A DNA stretch of 64,000 nucleotides from Mucilaginibacter inviolabilis (GTDB lineage Bacteria > Bacteroidota > Bacteroidia > Sphingobacteriales > Sphingobacteriaceae): assembly GCF_011089895.1 (NCBI RefSeq), contig NZ_JAANAT010000001.1, positions 124,001-188,000 of the forward strand, given 5' to 3'. Shown here one piece after another: positions 1 to 9,176 of the stretch; positions within the stretch are counted from its first letter, which is position 1, and the number at the start of each line of letters is the position of its first letter. The notes beneath the pieces were generated by a model, which was given only the letters and a program-made list of their open reading frames with translations, had not been told where the DNA came from and did no database searches. The position numbers and the translations under genes were made by a program.

Positions 1-1089
1 GAATACCTGTATAATAGCTATCGCAAACATGAGTACAATAGCATAAACGTAACCATGTTTCCAGTAAAGCTCAGGCATATTATCGGGGATAACATGGCCC
101 TTATCATCCTGCCGGGCAAAGTTCATCCCGTAAATACCGGCAATAAAAGTAAGAGGGATAAATATTACTGAAATAATGGTCAGCACCTTCATGATCTCGT
201 TCATACGGTTACTCACCATGGATAAGTACAGATCAATAATACTGGAGGTTACCTCTTTATAGTTCTCAATCAGATCCATCGCCTGTATACAATGATCATA
301 GGCATCGCGCAGAAAGAGCTTTACTTCTGAGGTTATCAAAGGGCACTCCGAGCGGATCATATCATTGATCTTATCGCGTTCGGGCCAGCTTGCTCTGCGT
401 ACAATGATCAGGGTGCGTTTGATCTGCTGCGAATTAAACATGATGCTTTTATCGGCACTGTTGTAAACCTTATCTTCAATAGCATCCAGCTTGTCGCCAA
501 TCAGTGCCAGTAACATAAAGTAGTTATCAATAATGGTATCGATGAGGGCATAGCACATATAACCCGGTCCTGCGGTGCGTATAGCACCCTTGCCCGCCTT
601 GAGACGGGCCTTTACCGCTTCAAAAAATTCTTCATGATCTTCTTCAAAACTGATGATCAGGTTATCTTTAAGGATAGCCGAAAACTGGTTGTTAATCAGT
701 TCGTCCTCTTTATTAAAGCTAACCATACGACTGGTGCAAAAGGCATAGTCATCGTACTCGTCAAATTTGGGGCGCTGATGGGTGTTGGCAATATCTTCCA
801 GAACCAACGGATTAATGTTTAGGTGAGTACCTATCTCCTCAATCAGGGCCGCATCACCCAGGCCGTTAACTTTTATCCAATGGGTATGATTGTCGCATTT
901 TTTAAGCTGATTTAAAATTACTTTAATGTCTTTCCCTTCAGAAGTAACCAGCTCTTTTTCGTTGTAGGAAAATATAGCGATATGAGGCTTTAGTGCGCCT
1001 TCGGGTATTACAATTGTGCCTGGCCGGTCGCCAACATTACCCTGGTGCCTGCGCACTTTGTAGCGTACACGTTTTATCCTGCTGTCCAT
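1..1089 (-). CDS. corA: CorA family Mg2+/Co2+ transporter, 3' end cut by window edge
   Basis: Reading the complement from the ATG at 1089 gives 363 codons with no stop before the window edge. The protein has a long soluble N-terminal part and then a membrane helix near residues 301-320. The CorA selectivity signature GMN sits at 321-323 (context IYGMNF), followed by the conserved MPEL loop and a second helix at about 346-363. This is the usual CorA layout, a homopentameric inner-membrane channel for Mg2+ or Co2+ with both helices at the C-terminus, so probably only the short basic tail is missing. Its ATG directly abuts the stop codon of the WbqC gene upstream, so the two are probably co-transcribed. 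A second Mg2+ transporter, MgtE, lies at 12.9 kb. Confidence 0.93.
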   Translation of the reverse strand, partial: MDSRIKRVRYKVRRHQGNVGDRPGTIVIPEGALKPHIAIFSYNEKELVTSEGKDIKVILNQLKKCDNHTHWIKVNGLGDAALIEEIGTHLNINPLVLEDIANTHQRPKFDEYDDYAFCTSRMVSFNKEDELINNQFSAILKDNLIISFEEDHEEFFEAVKARLKAGKGAIRTAGPGYMCYALIDTIIDNYFMLLALIGDKLDAIEDKVYNSADKSIMFNSQQIKRTLIIVRRASWPERDKINDMIRSECPLITSEVKLFLRDAYDHCIQAMDLIENYKEVTSSIIDLYLSMVSNRMNEIMKVLTIISVIFIPLTFIAGIYGMNFARQDDKGHVIPDNMPELYWKHGYVYAIVLMFAIAIIQVF

Positions 1090-1710
1090 TTACAAATAAT
1101 TAATGCTTTGTGGCCCTTGGTTAAATAAGAGATCAACAATACTCAAATTTTTCAAGAAGCCCTTACGATCTTCAAAAACCTGAAAATAAGGTTTTTGTTC
1201 CAGCTCTGATTCTTTTTTGGGATGGATAACGGTTCTCAGGTCATCAACAGGCAATGGATATTCCGCATGATACTCGTCTGTGTATTTTATTTCGGCTTTT
1301 ATTTTAGTGAGTTTCAGTAACAGTTGCAAAAGCTCCTCATTGTAATCAAAGAGAAAGGTTACCTGCTTTTGCTTTTGGTAAAACGCAGCAAAATCATCCT
1401 CATAATATTCAAAATATGCCGATCTCCGATAACAGGCCCCCAGGCTTTGCCAATGCAGACGCTGCCATTCAAAATCATAACTAATTTTAACGTCTTTGAT
1501 CAGGGTATGATTTTTTGACCCTTTTATAACCGGAACCGTCAATGTCAGCATACCATCGGGCGAGTAGATATTAGCCCGGTTGCGATAAGTTTGTTTTGGG
1601 AAATGTTCTTCTCTTTCTATCAGAATATCAGGTTTATAAGTGTTTAACTTTATAAAATATTCTACCGGCGGAAGATAAAACATAGGGAACACAGCACCTT
1701 TTTCAATCAT
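1090..1710 (-). CDS. WbqC-like family protein
   Basis: The ATG at 1710 gives about 206 residues beginning MIEKGAVFPMFYLPPVEYF, which matches the start of WbqC-like proteins, where a hydrophobic strand leads into a (Y/F)xPPxxYF motif. A TTG seven codons upstream is possible but adds nothing recognisable. WbqC proteins are found in O-antigen and polysaccharide clusters, but their biochemical role is not settled. Here the neighbours are an LpxL-type acyltransferase and a glycosyltransferase on the opposite strand, which fits a cell-envelope role by inference. Only 35 bp separate this start from that of the acyltransferase, so the divergent promoters must overlap. The stop codon abuts corA. Confidence 0.8.
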   Translation of the reverse strand: MIEKGAVFPMFYLPPVEYFIKLNTYKPDILIEREEHFPKQTYRNRANIYSPDGMLTLTVPVIKGSKNHTLIKDVKISYDFEWQRLHWQSLGACYRRSAYFEYYEDDFAAFYQKQKQVTFLFDYNEELLQLLLKLTKIKAEIKYTDEYHAEYPLPVDDLRTVIHPKKESELEQKPYFQVFEDRKGFLKNLSIVDLLFNQGPQSINYL

Positions 1711-1716
1711 ATATTT

Positions 1717-1724
1717 TATGTTTG
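1717..1724 (+). promoter_or_regulatory. Bacteroidota -7 promoter box for the LpxL-type gene
   Basis: TATGTTTG is an exact match to TAnnTTTG, 21 bases before the ATG at 1746. Transcription would start near 1729 and leave a leader of about 17 nt. It lies just upstream of the divergent WbqC start. Confidence 0.55.
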
Positions 1725-1745
1725 TGTTCAAAATTGGTTAAAATA

Positions 1746-2630
1746 ATGATAAAAAAAGGGCTTTTGAGGTTAGGTATATTTTTTTTATACCTCATGTCGC
1801 TGCTTCCCTTTTGGTTTTTGTACATCGTATCTGATGTGTTGTTTGTTATTATCTATTATCTTGTGCGTTATCGCAGGGATGTAGTACAGCAAAACCTGGC
1901 CAATTCCTTCCCCGAAAAGACGGTAAAAGAACGTCACGATATCGAATTCAAATATTACCGCTACCTGGCCGACCTGATCGTAGAAACTATAAAAATGATC
2001 ACTGTATCAGAAAAGCAGATACAGAAAAGGGTGGTAGCTACCAATGCAGAACTGGTTCATGAATATTTTGCCAAAGGTAAAAGTATTATAGCCGTGGCTG
2101 GCCATTATTGCAACTGGGAGATGGCCGCGCTCAACTTTAATTTTGTAACCGACAAAAGATTCATGATTGTGTATAAGCCCTTGTCGAACGTTACTTTTGA
2201 TGAGTTTTTTATACAAGTACGTTCGCGTTTTGGCGGGCAGCCGGTGGCGATGAAACAAACCATGCGTAAAATGGTTGAATACCGCAACGAACTAACGGTA
2301 AGTGTACTCGTTGGCGATCAAACACCGGTAATGCATGAAGTAAATTATTTTACTAATTTTTTAAATCAACCTACTGCCGTATTTTTGGGCATCGAAAAAA
2401 TATCAAAGGCTATTGATGCCGCTGTGGTATTTTACGATATGAAACGCGTAAAAAGAGGTTATTACACTTATACATTGGTTCCGTTAACTGAAAATCCAAA
2501 ACAAACTGCCGAGCATGAAATAACCGATGCTCATGTGAGGTACCTGGAGAGTATGATCAGGCGCGAACCGCAATATTGGCTATGGTCGCACCGAAGGTGG
2601 AAGTTTAAGCCGGAGGACAAACATAAATGA
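1746..2630 (+). CDS. Lysophospholipid/lipid A acyltransferase (LpxL/HtrB family)
   Basis: The ATG at 1746 gives 294 residues; a TTG eight codons earlier is less likely. The N-terminus carries a membrane anchor at about residues 10-40. The acyltransferase motif HX4E is present as H120 and E125 (AGHYCNWE), and the C-terminal region has the LpxL-like RREPxYWLWSHRRWK block. Enzymes of this family transfer a secondary acyl chain to lipid A at the inner face of the inner membrane. Specificity (LpxL- or LpxM-like) cannot be read from the sequence. The stop overlaps the ATG of the next gene (ATGA), which suggests translational coupling with the glycosyltransferase. Confidence 0.88.
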   Translation: MIKKGLLRLGIFFLYLMSLLPFWFLYIVSDVLFVIIYYLVRYRRDVVQQNLANSFPEKTVKERHDIEFKYYRYLADLIVETIKMITVSEKQIQKRVVATNAELVHEYFAKGKSIIAVAGHYCNWEMAALNFNFVTDKRFMIVYKPLSNVTFDEFFIQVRSRFGGQPVAMKQTMRKMVEYRNELTVSVLVGDQTPVMHEVNYFTNFLNQPTAVFLGIEKISKAIDAAVVFYDMKRVKRGYYTYTLVPLTENPKQTAEHEITDAHVRYLESMIRREPQYWLWSHRRWKFKPEDKHK

Positions 2631-3712
2631 TCAACACACCCAAAGTTGCTGTAGTTATATTAAACTGGAACGGCCTTAAATATCTTAAACAATTTTTACC
2701 ATCGGTATTAGCCTCTTCCTGGCCTGGGTTGGAGATTGTGATAGGTGATAATGCCTCTACAGATGACTCTATTTCTTTTATAAAGGAAAACTATCCGGCT
2801 ATCAGGATTATTCAAAACGATAAAAATTATGGTTTTACCGGTGGATATAACCGTATACTGAGCCAGGTAAATGCCGATTACTACATCCTGCTGAACTCCG
2901 ATGTAGAAGTGACACCGGGTTGGATAGAACCGGTGATCAGTTTAATGGAAAGCGATGACCTCATTGCTGCTGCCGCACCTAAACTATTATCGTTTGCTCA
3001 AAAAGATCAGTTTGAACATGCCGGAGCTGCCGGGGGCTTTATAGATAGTTTTGGTTACCCGTTTTGCCGCGGCCGCATGTTTTATGAGCTGGAACACGAT
3101 CTGGGGCAGTATGAACAATCTGGTGAGGTATTCTGGGCATCGGGCGCATCCTTGTTTATCAGAAAGAAATACTGGGACGAAGCCGGAGGTTTTGATGAGC
3201 ACTTTTTTGCTCACATGGAAGAAATTGATTTGTGCTGGCGATTAAAAAATATGGGCTATAAGGTAATGTACTGCGCACAATCAACCATATATCATGTGGG
3301 TGGCGGAACGCTTAATGCTGAAAATCCATTCAAAACCTATCTCAATTTCAGGAATAACCTATTGCTGTTGAAAAAGAACCTGCCTTTTTGGCGAGCTCTG
3401 TTTGTAATAAGCATACGCTTTTGCATGGATTTGTTGGCTATATTCCGCTTTCTGGCCGAAGGCAAGCGCAAAGACGCCTGGGCAGTTAGCCGTGCCCACC
3501 AAAATTTTGTACTGGGGATTTTCGGGATACATGTTTCCGGCTACGGTGTTAAAGACCTTGGTAATGGTGAAAATAAACTATCGCCTAAAACCCATAAATC
3601 AAAACGTATTGTTCATAATTTAAAAGGCATGTACAAAAACAGTATTGTATGGGCGTTTTTTGTTAAAAAGCAAACCAGGTTTACTGATCTTGATCAGGCC
3701 GATTTGATTTAA
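2627..3712 (+). CDS. Glycosyltransferase family 2
   Basis: This 361-residue protein opens with the GT-A fold nucleotide-sugar site (VAVVILNWNG, DNASTD at 41-46) and has the metal-binding motif in LLNSDVEV at 88-95. It also has the acceptor-domain block of rhamnosyltransferase-like GT2 enzymes (FFAHMEEIDLCWRL). A hydrophobic patch near residues 255-280 may associate with the membrane. It is translationally coupled to the LpxL-type gene, so it probably works on lipopolysaccharide or another surface glycan; the sugar and acceptor are unknown. The last 32 bp overlap the 3' end of the convergent MscS gene. Confidence 0.9.
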   Translation: MINTPKVAVVILNWNGLKYLKQFLPSVLASSWPGLEIVIGDNASTDDSISFIKENYPAIRIIQNDKNYGFTGGYNRILSQVNADYYILLNSDVEVTPGWIEPVISLMESDDLIAAAAPKLLSFAQKDQFEHAGAAGGFIDSFGYPFCRGRMFYELEHDLGQYEQSGEVFWASGASLFIRKKYWDEAGGFDEHFFAHMEEIDLCWRLKNMGYKVMYCAQSTIYHVGGGTLNAENPFKTYLNFRNNLLLLKKNLPFWRALFVISIRFCMDLLAIFRFLAEGKRKDAWAVSRAHQNFVLGIFGIHVSGYGVKDLGNGENKLSPKTHKSKRIVHNLKGMYKNSIVWAFFVKKQTRFTDLDQADLI

Positions 3713-6245
3713 CAGCATCCGTGTCGGTACTTGTTGTCTCTGTTGTGGTTTTTTCCTTAGTGGGAGTACTTATAACCAGGGTTTCTTGTGGCCATATCAA
3801 ATGTACATCTTGCTGAGGGAGCTGAATGCCTTCTTTGTTTAATACCTCATAAATATCGGCCAGGATCTGACTTTTAAGTCCTACCCATGTACTGATATCG
3901 GCAGCCCAGAAAAGTATCCTGAAATCCACTGAGCCAGAGGTTAGGTTATGCAATAGTACCGATGGTTCCGGTATTTGCATAATATCGTTATGTGCATCCA
4001 ATACGCCTTTTAATAAACCTTTAACTTTATCAATGTCCGCCCCATAAGCCGCACTAATAATAAGTTCTACGCGGCGGTTATTATTGCTCAGGGTCCAGTT
4101 AATTACATGGTGTGAAATAAGATCGCCGTTAGGGATAATTACCTCAGCGCCGTCGGCCGTTGCAATTTTGCTGGCTCGTATGCCAATATCCAATATAGTA
4201 CCAGATCTGCTGTCTACTTCAATAATATCACCCACTTGTATTGGTTTTTCAAAGGCCAGTATCAATCCGGAAACCAGGTTGTTTACAATATTTTGCAAAC
4301 CGAAACCGATACCAATACCAAAGGCACTGATGATGATAGTTATCTTATCAATAGGTACACCAGATGCGGCAACCGCCAGGAAAAAACCAATGGCAATTAC
4401 CCCTATACGGATCAATAAAGTTGAGGTACGGTTCTTCTTTTTCAGCACATCCATATCATGTTTGTGCTTGGCAGATACATCATACAGGTAACTGACAATC
4501 TTGGAGGTAATGGACGATAACCAGATCACCGCGATGAAGATGATAACACTTTGAAAAGTGAACACCGTATTGGTGCCGCCAATGCTGCGGTTGGTTGTTA
4601 AAAATGCTTCAATATGATCAAATACAGAATCCTCCACGCTCAGATTTTGGGTAAGCATCACAATCCATAACAGGCTCACTAATACAGTAAGCACACTCCT
4701 GAATTTGTTTTTGAGTAATTGAAAGTCAATGTAAGAGCTCAGGTTATTACTGTTCTTGCTAGCCTCTAATTGTAAAAATAAAGCCTCCATAAATATTTGA
4801 ACAATATAGTACATAGCCATGGCCAGCCATAGATTATGTACGGCTGTTACACCAATTATTTTGGCCAGGCTAAAGCGACCAAAAACATTGCAAACAAAGG
4901 AAGCAAATTGCAGTGCAATAAAAATTTTTAGTACGATACCCGTATGTGGTAAAAAATCTTCGGGTGTTTTGCGCACGGCCGGCAAAAGCCTGATACTGAT
5001 ATAGGCAGAGGCTACTCCAAGTATCAGCACCGCAATCCTGTCGGCATTGGTTACCTGTATAAATAAATTGCTGATGCAATAAATATTGGTGATGATAAAC
5101 AGCTGCAGCAAATAATTGAACAAGGGTTTTGGGCAGGTTTTTTTGGATATGTACAGTATAGCAGCTATCAGGATAACAAAAAAAGTTTCCAATACTACCA
5201 CAGGCGGGTGATCATAAAAATTAGGAACCAGGGTAAAAGCAACTATAACGGAAGAGGTTATCGGGTAGCTGGTTACATAATTGGCCTGATTAAAAACACC
5301 TTCAGGGGCATCATTGGTTTTAAGTATTTTTTTACGACTGGAATAAACCCAGGCTAAAAAGCCCAATAAAACCACTAAGCCGGCAAGATGCGTCAATATA
5401 TCGCGACCGATAAAAAAGCTGAAAAGCTTGGAATTCATGGTGGCGGTTTTAGAAAGCGCCTCACTAAAATTGCTGCCTTCGCTGGCTTTCATGCTCCATA
5501 TATCGCTATATTCAGCTGATAATGCCCTTTCGCCAAAATCTCTTATTTTCTGATCTATCTGGTCTTTAAGGTCAAGTACGGATATATATACCGATGAGGT
5601 ACGGTTTTGCAATAGCCCTATCTTTACCATCAGCTTTTTATTAACCGTATCCAACCGGTGATACTTACTGTCGATAGCTATTTTTTGGATGAGGAAAGTA
5701 GTAGCTAACGAACTATCAGATGGCAGGATCTTTAATGTGCTATCTTTGGATATGGCGTTCAGATCGGTTTGATTCTGGATCATTTTGGAGTTGATATCAG
5801 CAAGCTGATCCTGCCATCCATCCAGTTGGTCGCCCAGGCGGGTTAAAACATCCCGTATGGTAAATAAATACCGCAATGTGCTTGATTTATCGTCATCAAT
5901 CAATGATTTGATGATGCCTACGCTTTTTTCATACCGGGGTAATTGCGTACTAATATCTACGGTGTCGATCTTTTTAGAAAGATTGCCCTTAATCTGGTTA
6001 AAAGCTGAGGTATAATATTCAACCTTTTGCAGAAGGTTATTGGTAGATGTATCAGATTTTTTAAGCGTCCGTAACAAAGAGTCGCGCGACAAGATAGATG
6101 CACGGAGTGAATCTCTTTTAGATCGGGTCTTTTTCTTTTTGGTTTGAGCCAGCGCATCCACACCAGAAAAAAGTGTGATGAACAACAAAAGATAAGTGGT
6201 AACTTTTACTATTTTATGCATCGGGATAAATACGCTAAACGCCAT
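3681..6245 (-). CDS. Large mechanosensitive ion channel of the MscS family
   Basis: The frame encodes 854 residues from the ATG at 6245. A second ATG at 6221 begins MHKIVKVTTYLLLFITLFSGVDALAQ without the first eight residues and is an equally good signal-peptide start. A long Ser/Asp/Lys-rich periplasmic region (about 30-260) is followed by many membrane helices. The MscS pore and beta domain start near residue 647 (GFGLQNIVNNLVSGLILAFE, then KPIQVGDIIEV), and a Thr-rich tail covers 825-854. The architecture resembles the large MscK/YbdG-type members that open under hypo-osmotic stress. It converges on and overlaps the glycosyltransferase by 32 bp. A smaller MscS protein lies at 49.5 kb. Confidence 0.9.
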   Translation of the reverse strand: MAFSVFIPMHKIVKVTTYLLLFITLFSGVDALAQTKKKKTRSKRDSLRASILSRDSLLRTLKKSDTSTNNLLQKVEYYTSAFNQIKGNLSKKIDTVDISTQLPRYEKSVGIIKSLIDDDKSSTLRYLFTIRDVLTRLGDQLDGWQDQLADINSKMIQNQTDLNAISKDSTLKILPSDSSLATTFLIQKIAIDSKYHRLDTVNKKLMVKIGLLQNRTSSVYISVLDLKDQIDQKIRDFGERALSAEYSDIWSMKASEGSNFSEALSKTATMNSKLFSFFIGRDILTHLAGLVVLLGFLAWVYSSRKKILKTNDAPEGVFNQANYVTSYPITSSVIVAFTLVPNFYDHPPVVVLETFFVILIAAILYISKKTCPKPLFNYLLQLFIITNIYCISNLFIQVTNADRIAVLILGVASAYISIRLLPAVRKTPEDFLPHTGIVLKIFIALQFASFVCNVFGRFSLAKIIGVTAVHNLWLAMAMYYIVQIFMEALFLQLEASKNSNNLSSYIDFQLLKNKFRSVLTVLVSLLWIVMLTQNLSVEDSVFDHIEAFLTTNRSIGGTNTVFTFQSVIIFIAVIWLSSITSKIVSYLYDVSAKHKHDMDVLKKKNRTSTLLIRIGVIAIGFFLAVAASGVPIDKITIIISAFGIGIGFGLQNIVNNLVSGLILAFEKPIQVGDIIEVDSRSGTILDIGIRASKIATADGAEVIIPNGDLISHHVINWTLSNNNRRVELIISAAYGADIDKVKGLLKGVLDAHNDIMQIPEPSVLLHNLTSGSVDFRILFWAADISTWVGLKSQILADIYEVLNKEGIQLPQQDVHLIWPQETLVISTPTKEKTTTETTSTDTDAVKSNRPDQDQ

Positions 6246-6346
6246 GGTTAAACACTTTATTTTAAAAAGCGTTTTATCATTTGGTAAATAAATATAGGCA
6301 AAATTAAGATCTTGAATGAAGTGGTTGTAAAATGGGGGTAATCAAT

Positions 6347-7222
6347 TTATAATGGTTTATTCTGTATCATCATAACTCTCGCGGTTTTTAATCTTTCGGT
6401 TACAAAGTCCAGATCGCGAACATATAGGGTATTCCCAACGCTGCCAGGCGCCGCACCGATCAGTTCCCTTTGAAAAGGTAAATATTTCATCACCGTAAAG
6501 CCATGATTCGTGAGCAATTCATGGATTGCAAGCTCATCAAACCCATATCTGTTGCCAGAGCCGTTTAGTTCAATGATAATTGCCTTAAGTAAAGGCGATT
6601 GTAAAGTATTTAATGAACCCTTTAAAACCTCAGTCTCAAATCCTTCCACATCTATTTTAATAAGTAAAGGTAGGTCGCCATTCAAAATATTATCCATAGT
6701 ATCGGTATTTACCATGGTTATATCAGCTGTAGCTTCAGTAGCAACAACATGGTTACCGGTATCAAAAGAGTGGGTGAATTTTAGAATATCCTTTTTACTG
6801 CCCAGGCCTATGTTTAAGGCTTTTACCCGATGCTCTGTATTATTGATGGCTATGTTTTGTGAGAGGTTTTTAAAAGTTTCCGGAATGGGTTCGATGGCTA
6901 TTGCATGGGCGCCTACCTCCGCAGCAGCCAATATGGTGTAGCTGCCAATATTAGCGCCCACATCTATAAACAGATCATCTTTGCGCAATAAATGCAACAG
7001 GAAGGCCATGTCTTCAAATTCATGCAAGCCGCAATACAAATTGCCCGTTGCGCCGGTAAGCCCTTTCCATACTAAAAGTTTACTGTTTTGGGTAAAGGGA
7101 TAAACTACAGGCCAGTGATACAGCCTCGAGAAAAACTGCCATTTTACAAAGTTGAAAAGGGCAGCTAACCTGCGGCCTTTGGTAAAGGGATGTTCTGTAA
7201 TAAACTTAACGGTTCTAAACAT
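6347..7222 (-). CDS. FkbM family methyltransferase
   Basis: From the ATG at 7222 the protein has 291 residues. A longer form from a TTG at 7288 would overlap aroQ and is less likely. The SAM-binding motif I is DVGANIGSYT at 87-96, and the FkbM-type motif LLIKIDVEGFE follows near residue 190. FkbM proteins are SAM-dependent O-methyltransferases, often acting on sugars or polyketides; in Bacteroidota they frequently sit in glycan-related contexts. The start lies 16 bp after the aroQ stop on the same strand, so it probably shares the aroQ transcript. The substrate is unknown. Confidence 0.85.
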   Translation of the reverse strand: MFRTVKFITEHPFTKGRRLAALFNFVKWQFFSRLYHWPVVYPFTQNSKLLVWKGLTGATGNLYCGLHEFEDMAFLLHLLRKDDLFIDVGANIGSYTILAAAEVGAHAIAIEPIPETFKNLSQNIAINNTEHRVKALNIGLGSKKDILKFTHSFDTGNHVVATEATADITMVNTDTMDNILNGDLPLLIKIDVEGFETEVLKGSLNTLQSPLLKAIIIELNGSGNRYGFDELAIHELLTNHGFTVMKYLPFQRELIGAAPGSVGNTLYVRDLDFVTERLKTARVMMIQNKPL

Positions 7223-7238
7223 TCCTTTAGGGTGCAAG

Positions 7239-7658
7239 TTAAGCGTTCGCCAGGTTTTCGATAGCCAAGCGGTAGGAGTCCATCCCAAAACCAGCTATTA
7301 CGCCTTTACAGCTTGCTGCAAGCATTGACTGGTGTCTGAATTCCTCCCGTTTATGAACATTGGATATATGTACTTCTATAACCGGTGTAGTGATGGCCGC
7401 AATAGCATCAGCAATAGCTATAGATGTGTGGGTATAGGCACCTGCGTTCAATACAATTCCATCACACGAAAAACCAATTTCGTGTAGTTTGTTTATAATT
7501 TCGCCCTCAATATTACTTTGGTAATAATTAATGGTGATGTTTGCATAGCGCTTGCGCAGGCCGTCAAGATAAGTTTCAAAGCTGGTATCGCCATAAATTG
7601 ACTTTTCGCGTACGCCAAGCAGGTTTAAATTGGGGCCGTTTATAATTTGTATATTCAT
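7239..7658 (-). CDS. aroQ: Type II 3-dehydroquinate dehydratase
   Basis: The ATG at 7658 gives 139 residues starting MNIQIINGPNLNLLG, the classic type II start. The enzyme performs the third step of the shikimate pathway in the cytoplasm, converting 3-dehydroquinate to 3-dehydroshikimate, and works as a dodecamer. Visible active-site elements are R17 and Y22 in the flexible lid (REKSIYG), the NAGAYTHTS block from N71, and the catalytic H97 in EVHISNVHKREEFRHQS. The length is normal for the family. A TAnnTTTG box ends only five bases before the ATG, so the transcript may be nearly leaderless. fkbM follows on the same strand. Confidence 0.95.
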   Translation of the reverse strand: MNIQIINGPNLNLLGVREKSIYGDTSFETYLDGLRKRYANITINYYQSNIEGEIINKLHEIGFSCDGIVLNAGAYTHTSIAIADAIAAITTPVIEVHISNVHKREEFRHQSMLAASCKGVIAGFGMDSYRLAIENLANA

Positions 7659-7663
7659 TAGTT

Positions 7664-7671
7664 CAAACTTA
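7664..7671 (-). promoter_or_regulatory. -7 promoter box of aroQ, 5 nt from the start codon
   Basis: On the minus strand the sequence is TAAGTTTG, an exact TAnnTTTG, and five bases separate it from the ATG at 7658. A weak TTTG lies about 24 bp upstream. If this box is used, transcription begins at or next to the start codon. Confidence 0.5.
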
Positions 7672-7699
7672 AAATAAATCATTTAAAAAAAGTAACAAA

Positions 7700-8599
7700 T
7701 TGGAGTGGCACTCAGCAATAAAAGGTTTTCAGGCCTATTTGAAGTTAGAAAAATCGCTTGCCGATAATTCTATCGAGTCATATAGCCGCGATATAGAAAA
7801 GCTATTCCAGTTTGCTGACACGCAGTCAACCCAACTGAAGCCGGAAACCATTTCCTTGAGCGATCTGCGGCAGTTTATTGCCTGGGTAAATGAACTGGGT
7901 ATGATCCCATCCTCGCAGGCCAGAATACTGTCAGGCATCAAGGCTTTTTATAAATATCTGTTGATGGAAGACATCATCAAAACAGATCCATCGGAATTGC
8001 TGGAGTCGCCCCGGATACAGCGTAAACTACCCGATACCCTCAGCTATCAGGATATCAACAGACTTATAGCGGCCATTGATTTGTCAAAGCCCGAAGGCGC
8101 CCGTAACAAAGCTATTTTGGAAACACTGTATGGCAGTGGCCTGCGCGTTTCGGAACTAACCGAACTTAAGCTATCGAACTTGTACTTAGATATTGAATTT
8201 ATAAAAGTGACGGGTAAGGGGAGTAAAGAGCGTTTAGTACCCATTGGTGCCGAAGCCATTAAAGCGCTTAAAATATGGATTGAGCAGGTACGGGTGCATA
8301 CAGCTATTAAAAAAGGCGAGGAGGATATTGTTTTCCTGAACCGGCGCGGTACCAGATTAAGCCGGGTTTATATTTTTCTGCTGATCAAAGAACTGGCCGC
8401 GCGCATTGGACTAAATAAGGCTATCAGTCCGCATACTTTCCGGCATTCTTTTGCCACGCATCTGGTAGAAGGGGGCGCTGATTTACGGGCTGTACAGGAA
8501 ATGCTGGGGCATGAAAGTATAACAACTACCGAAATATATACGCATCTTGATCGTGAGTATCTCAAAAGTACTATCAGCCAGTTTCATCCGCGGAGTTGA
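7700..8599 (+). CDS. xerD: Site-specific tyrosine recombinase XerD
   Basis: This 299-residue protein has the SAM-like core-binding domain at about 5-90 and the catalytic domain at about 110-295. All catalytic residues are visible: R149 (SGLRVSEL), K173 (GKGSKERLVP), H245 and R248 (HTFRHSFATHL), H271 (LGHESI) and nucleophile Y280. Xer recombinases resolve chromosome dimers at dif. No phage or transposon genes surround it, and it sits among housekeeping genes, so a chromosomal Xer role is favoured over a mobile integrase; assignment to XerD rather than XerC is by overall resemblance. The only suitable start is a TTG at 7700, since no ATG occurs before the N-terminal domain. Confidence 0.9.
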   Translation: MEWHSAIKGFQAYLKLEKSLADNSIESYSRDIEKLFQFADTQSTQLKPETISLSDLRQFIAWVNELGMIPSSQARILSGIKAFYKYLLMEDIIKTDPSELLESPRIQRKLPDTLSYQDINRLIAAIDLSKPEGARNKAILETLYGSGLRVSELTELKLSNLYLDIEFIKVTGKGSKERLVPIGAEAIKALKIWIEQVRVHTAIKKGEEDIVFLNRRGTRLSRVYIFLLIKELAARIGLNKAISPHTFRHSFATHLVEGGADLRAVQEMLGHESITTTEIYTHLDREYLKSTISQFHPRS

Positions 8600-8750
8600 A
8601 CAGGTACTGTCCGATTTGATGGTATGGTAATTCCCCGATTGTGGCGGGATTTGCCCAGCTTGTTTTATGAAATTTAATTAACACACATGGTACTGAGTTT
8701 AAGTATGTTTCGGCATTTAGCTTGCATATGATTAATTAAAGATTAATACC

Positions 8751-9089
8751 ATGTTAGATTATATAGAAGAATTAAACGAGTTAAAGGAGTTGTTTGACGA
8801 TTTGGGTAACTATTCGAAAATTAATGCATACATGCTTCAGGTACTTTTAGAGCGCTATGATGGCGTGGTTGAACAATTATATTGTATTAACGATCAGGTG
8901 TTCCGGTCTTCGGTAGCTACAATTATAGAAGCCGAAAATGAATTGAGCGTTTTGATGGACGACGAATTACCATCAGTAAAAAAGAAACTGATATTTGAGA
9001 TAAATAAATTTAAACTCAAGGTTGCCGTCAACAGCGATCTCAGCCGGTACGGGCATTATAAAATGATCCAGCAGATCAACTACAACTAA
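8751..9089 (+). CDS. Hypothetical small helical protein
   Basis: This is a 112-residue reading frame with an ATG start and charged, mostly helical composition (EELNELKELFDDL, LPSVKKKLIFEINKFKLK). It has no signal peptide, membrane segment or recognisable motif, and contains a single Cys. It stands alone between xerD, 151 bp upstream, and convergent prmC. Codon use looks like that of its neighbours and no competing reading frame covers it, which supports a real gene. I do not recognise the family; a lineage-restricted cytoplasmic protein is the most that can be said. Confidence 0.6.
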   Translation: MLDYIEELNELKELFDDLGNYSKINAYMLQVLLERYDGVVEQLYCINDQVFRSSVATIIEAENELSVLMDDELPSVKKKLIFEINKFKLKVAVNSDLSRYGHYKMIQQINYN

Positions 9090-9142
9090 ATACCCCTAAT
9101 TAACTGTTATTAAATAAAAACCCAGGGCTATTTCTGGTCAAC

Positions 9143-9176
9143 AAGCCGCTGCCACTTATCTGGTTGCGGCTTTTAT
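9143..9176. terminator. Hairpin terminator between the small hypothetical gene and prmC
   Basis: AAGCCGC (9143-9149) pairs with GCGGCTT (9166-9172), followed by a short T-rich run. It overlaps the prmC stop codon, so it mainly ends the plus-strand transcript. Confidence 0.5.

Noticed and set aside
7700..8599. Tyrosine recombinase as the integrase of a mobile element
   Set aside because: No att-like direct repeats, tRNA gene or phage genes are near; the length and motifs fit chromosomal XerD.
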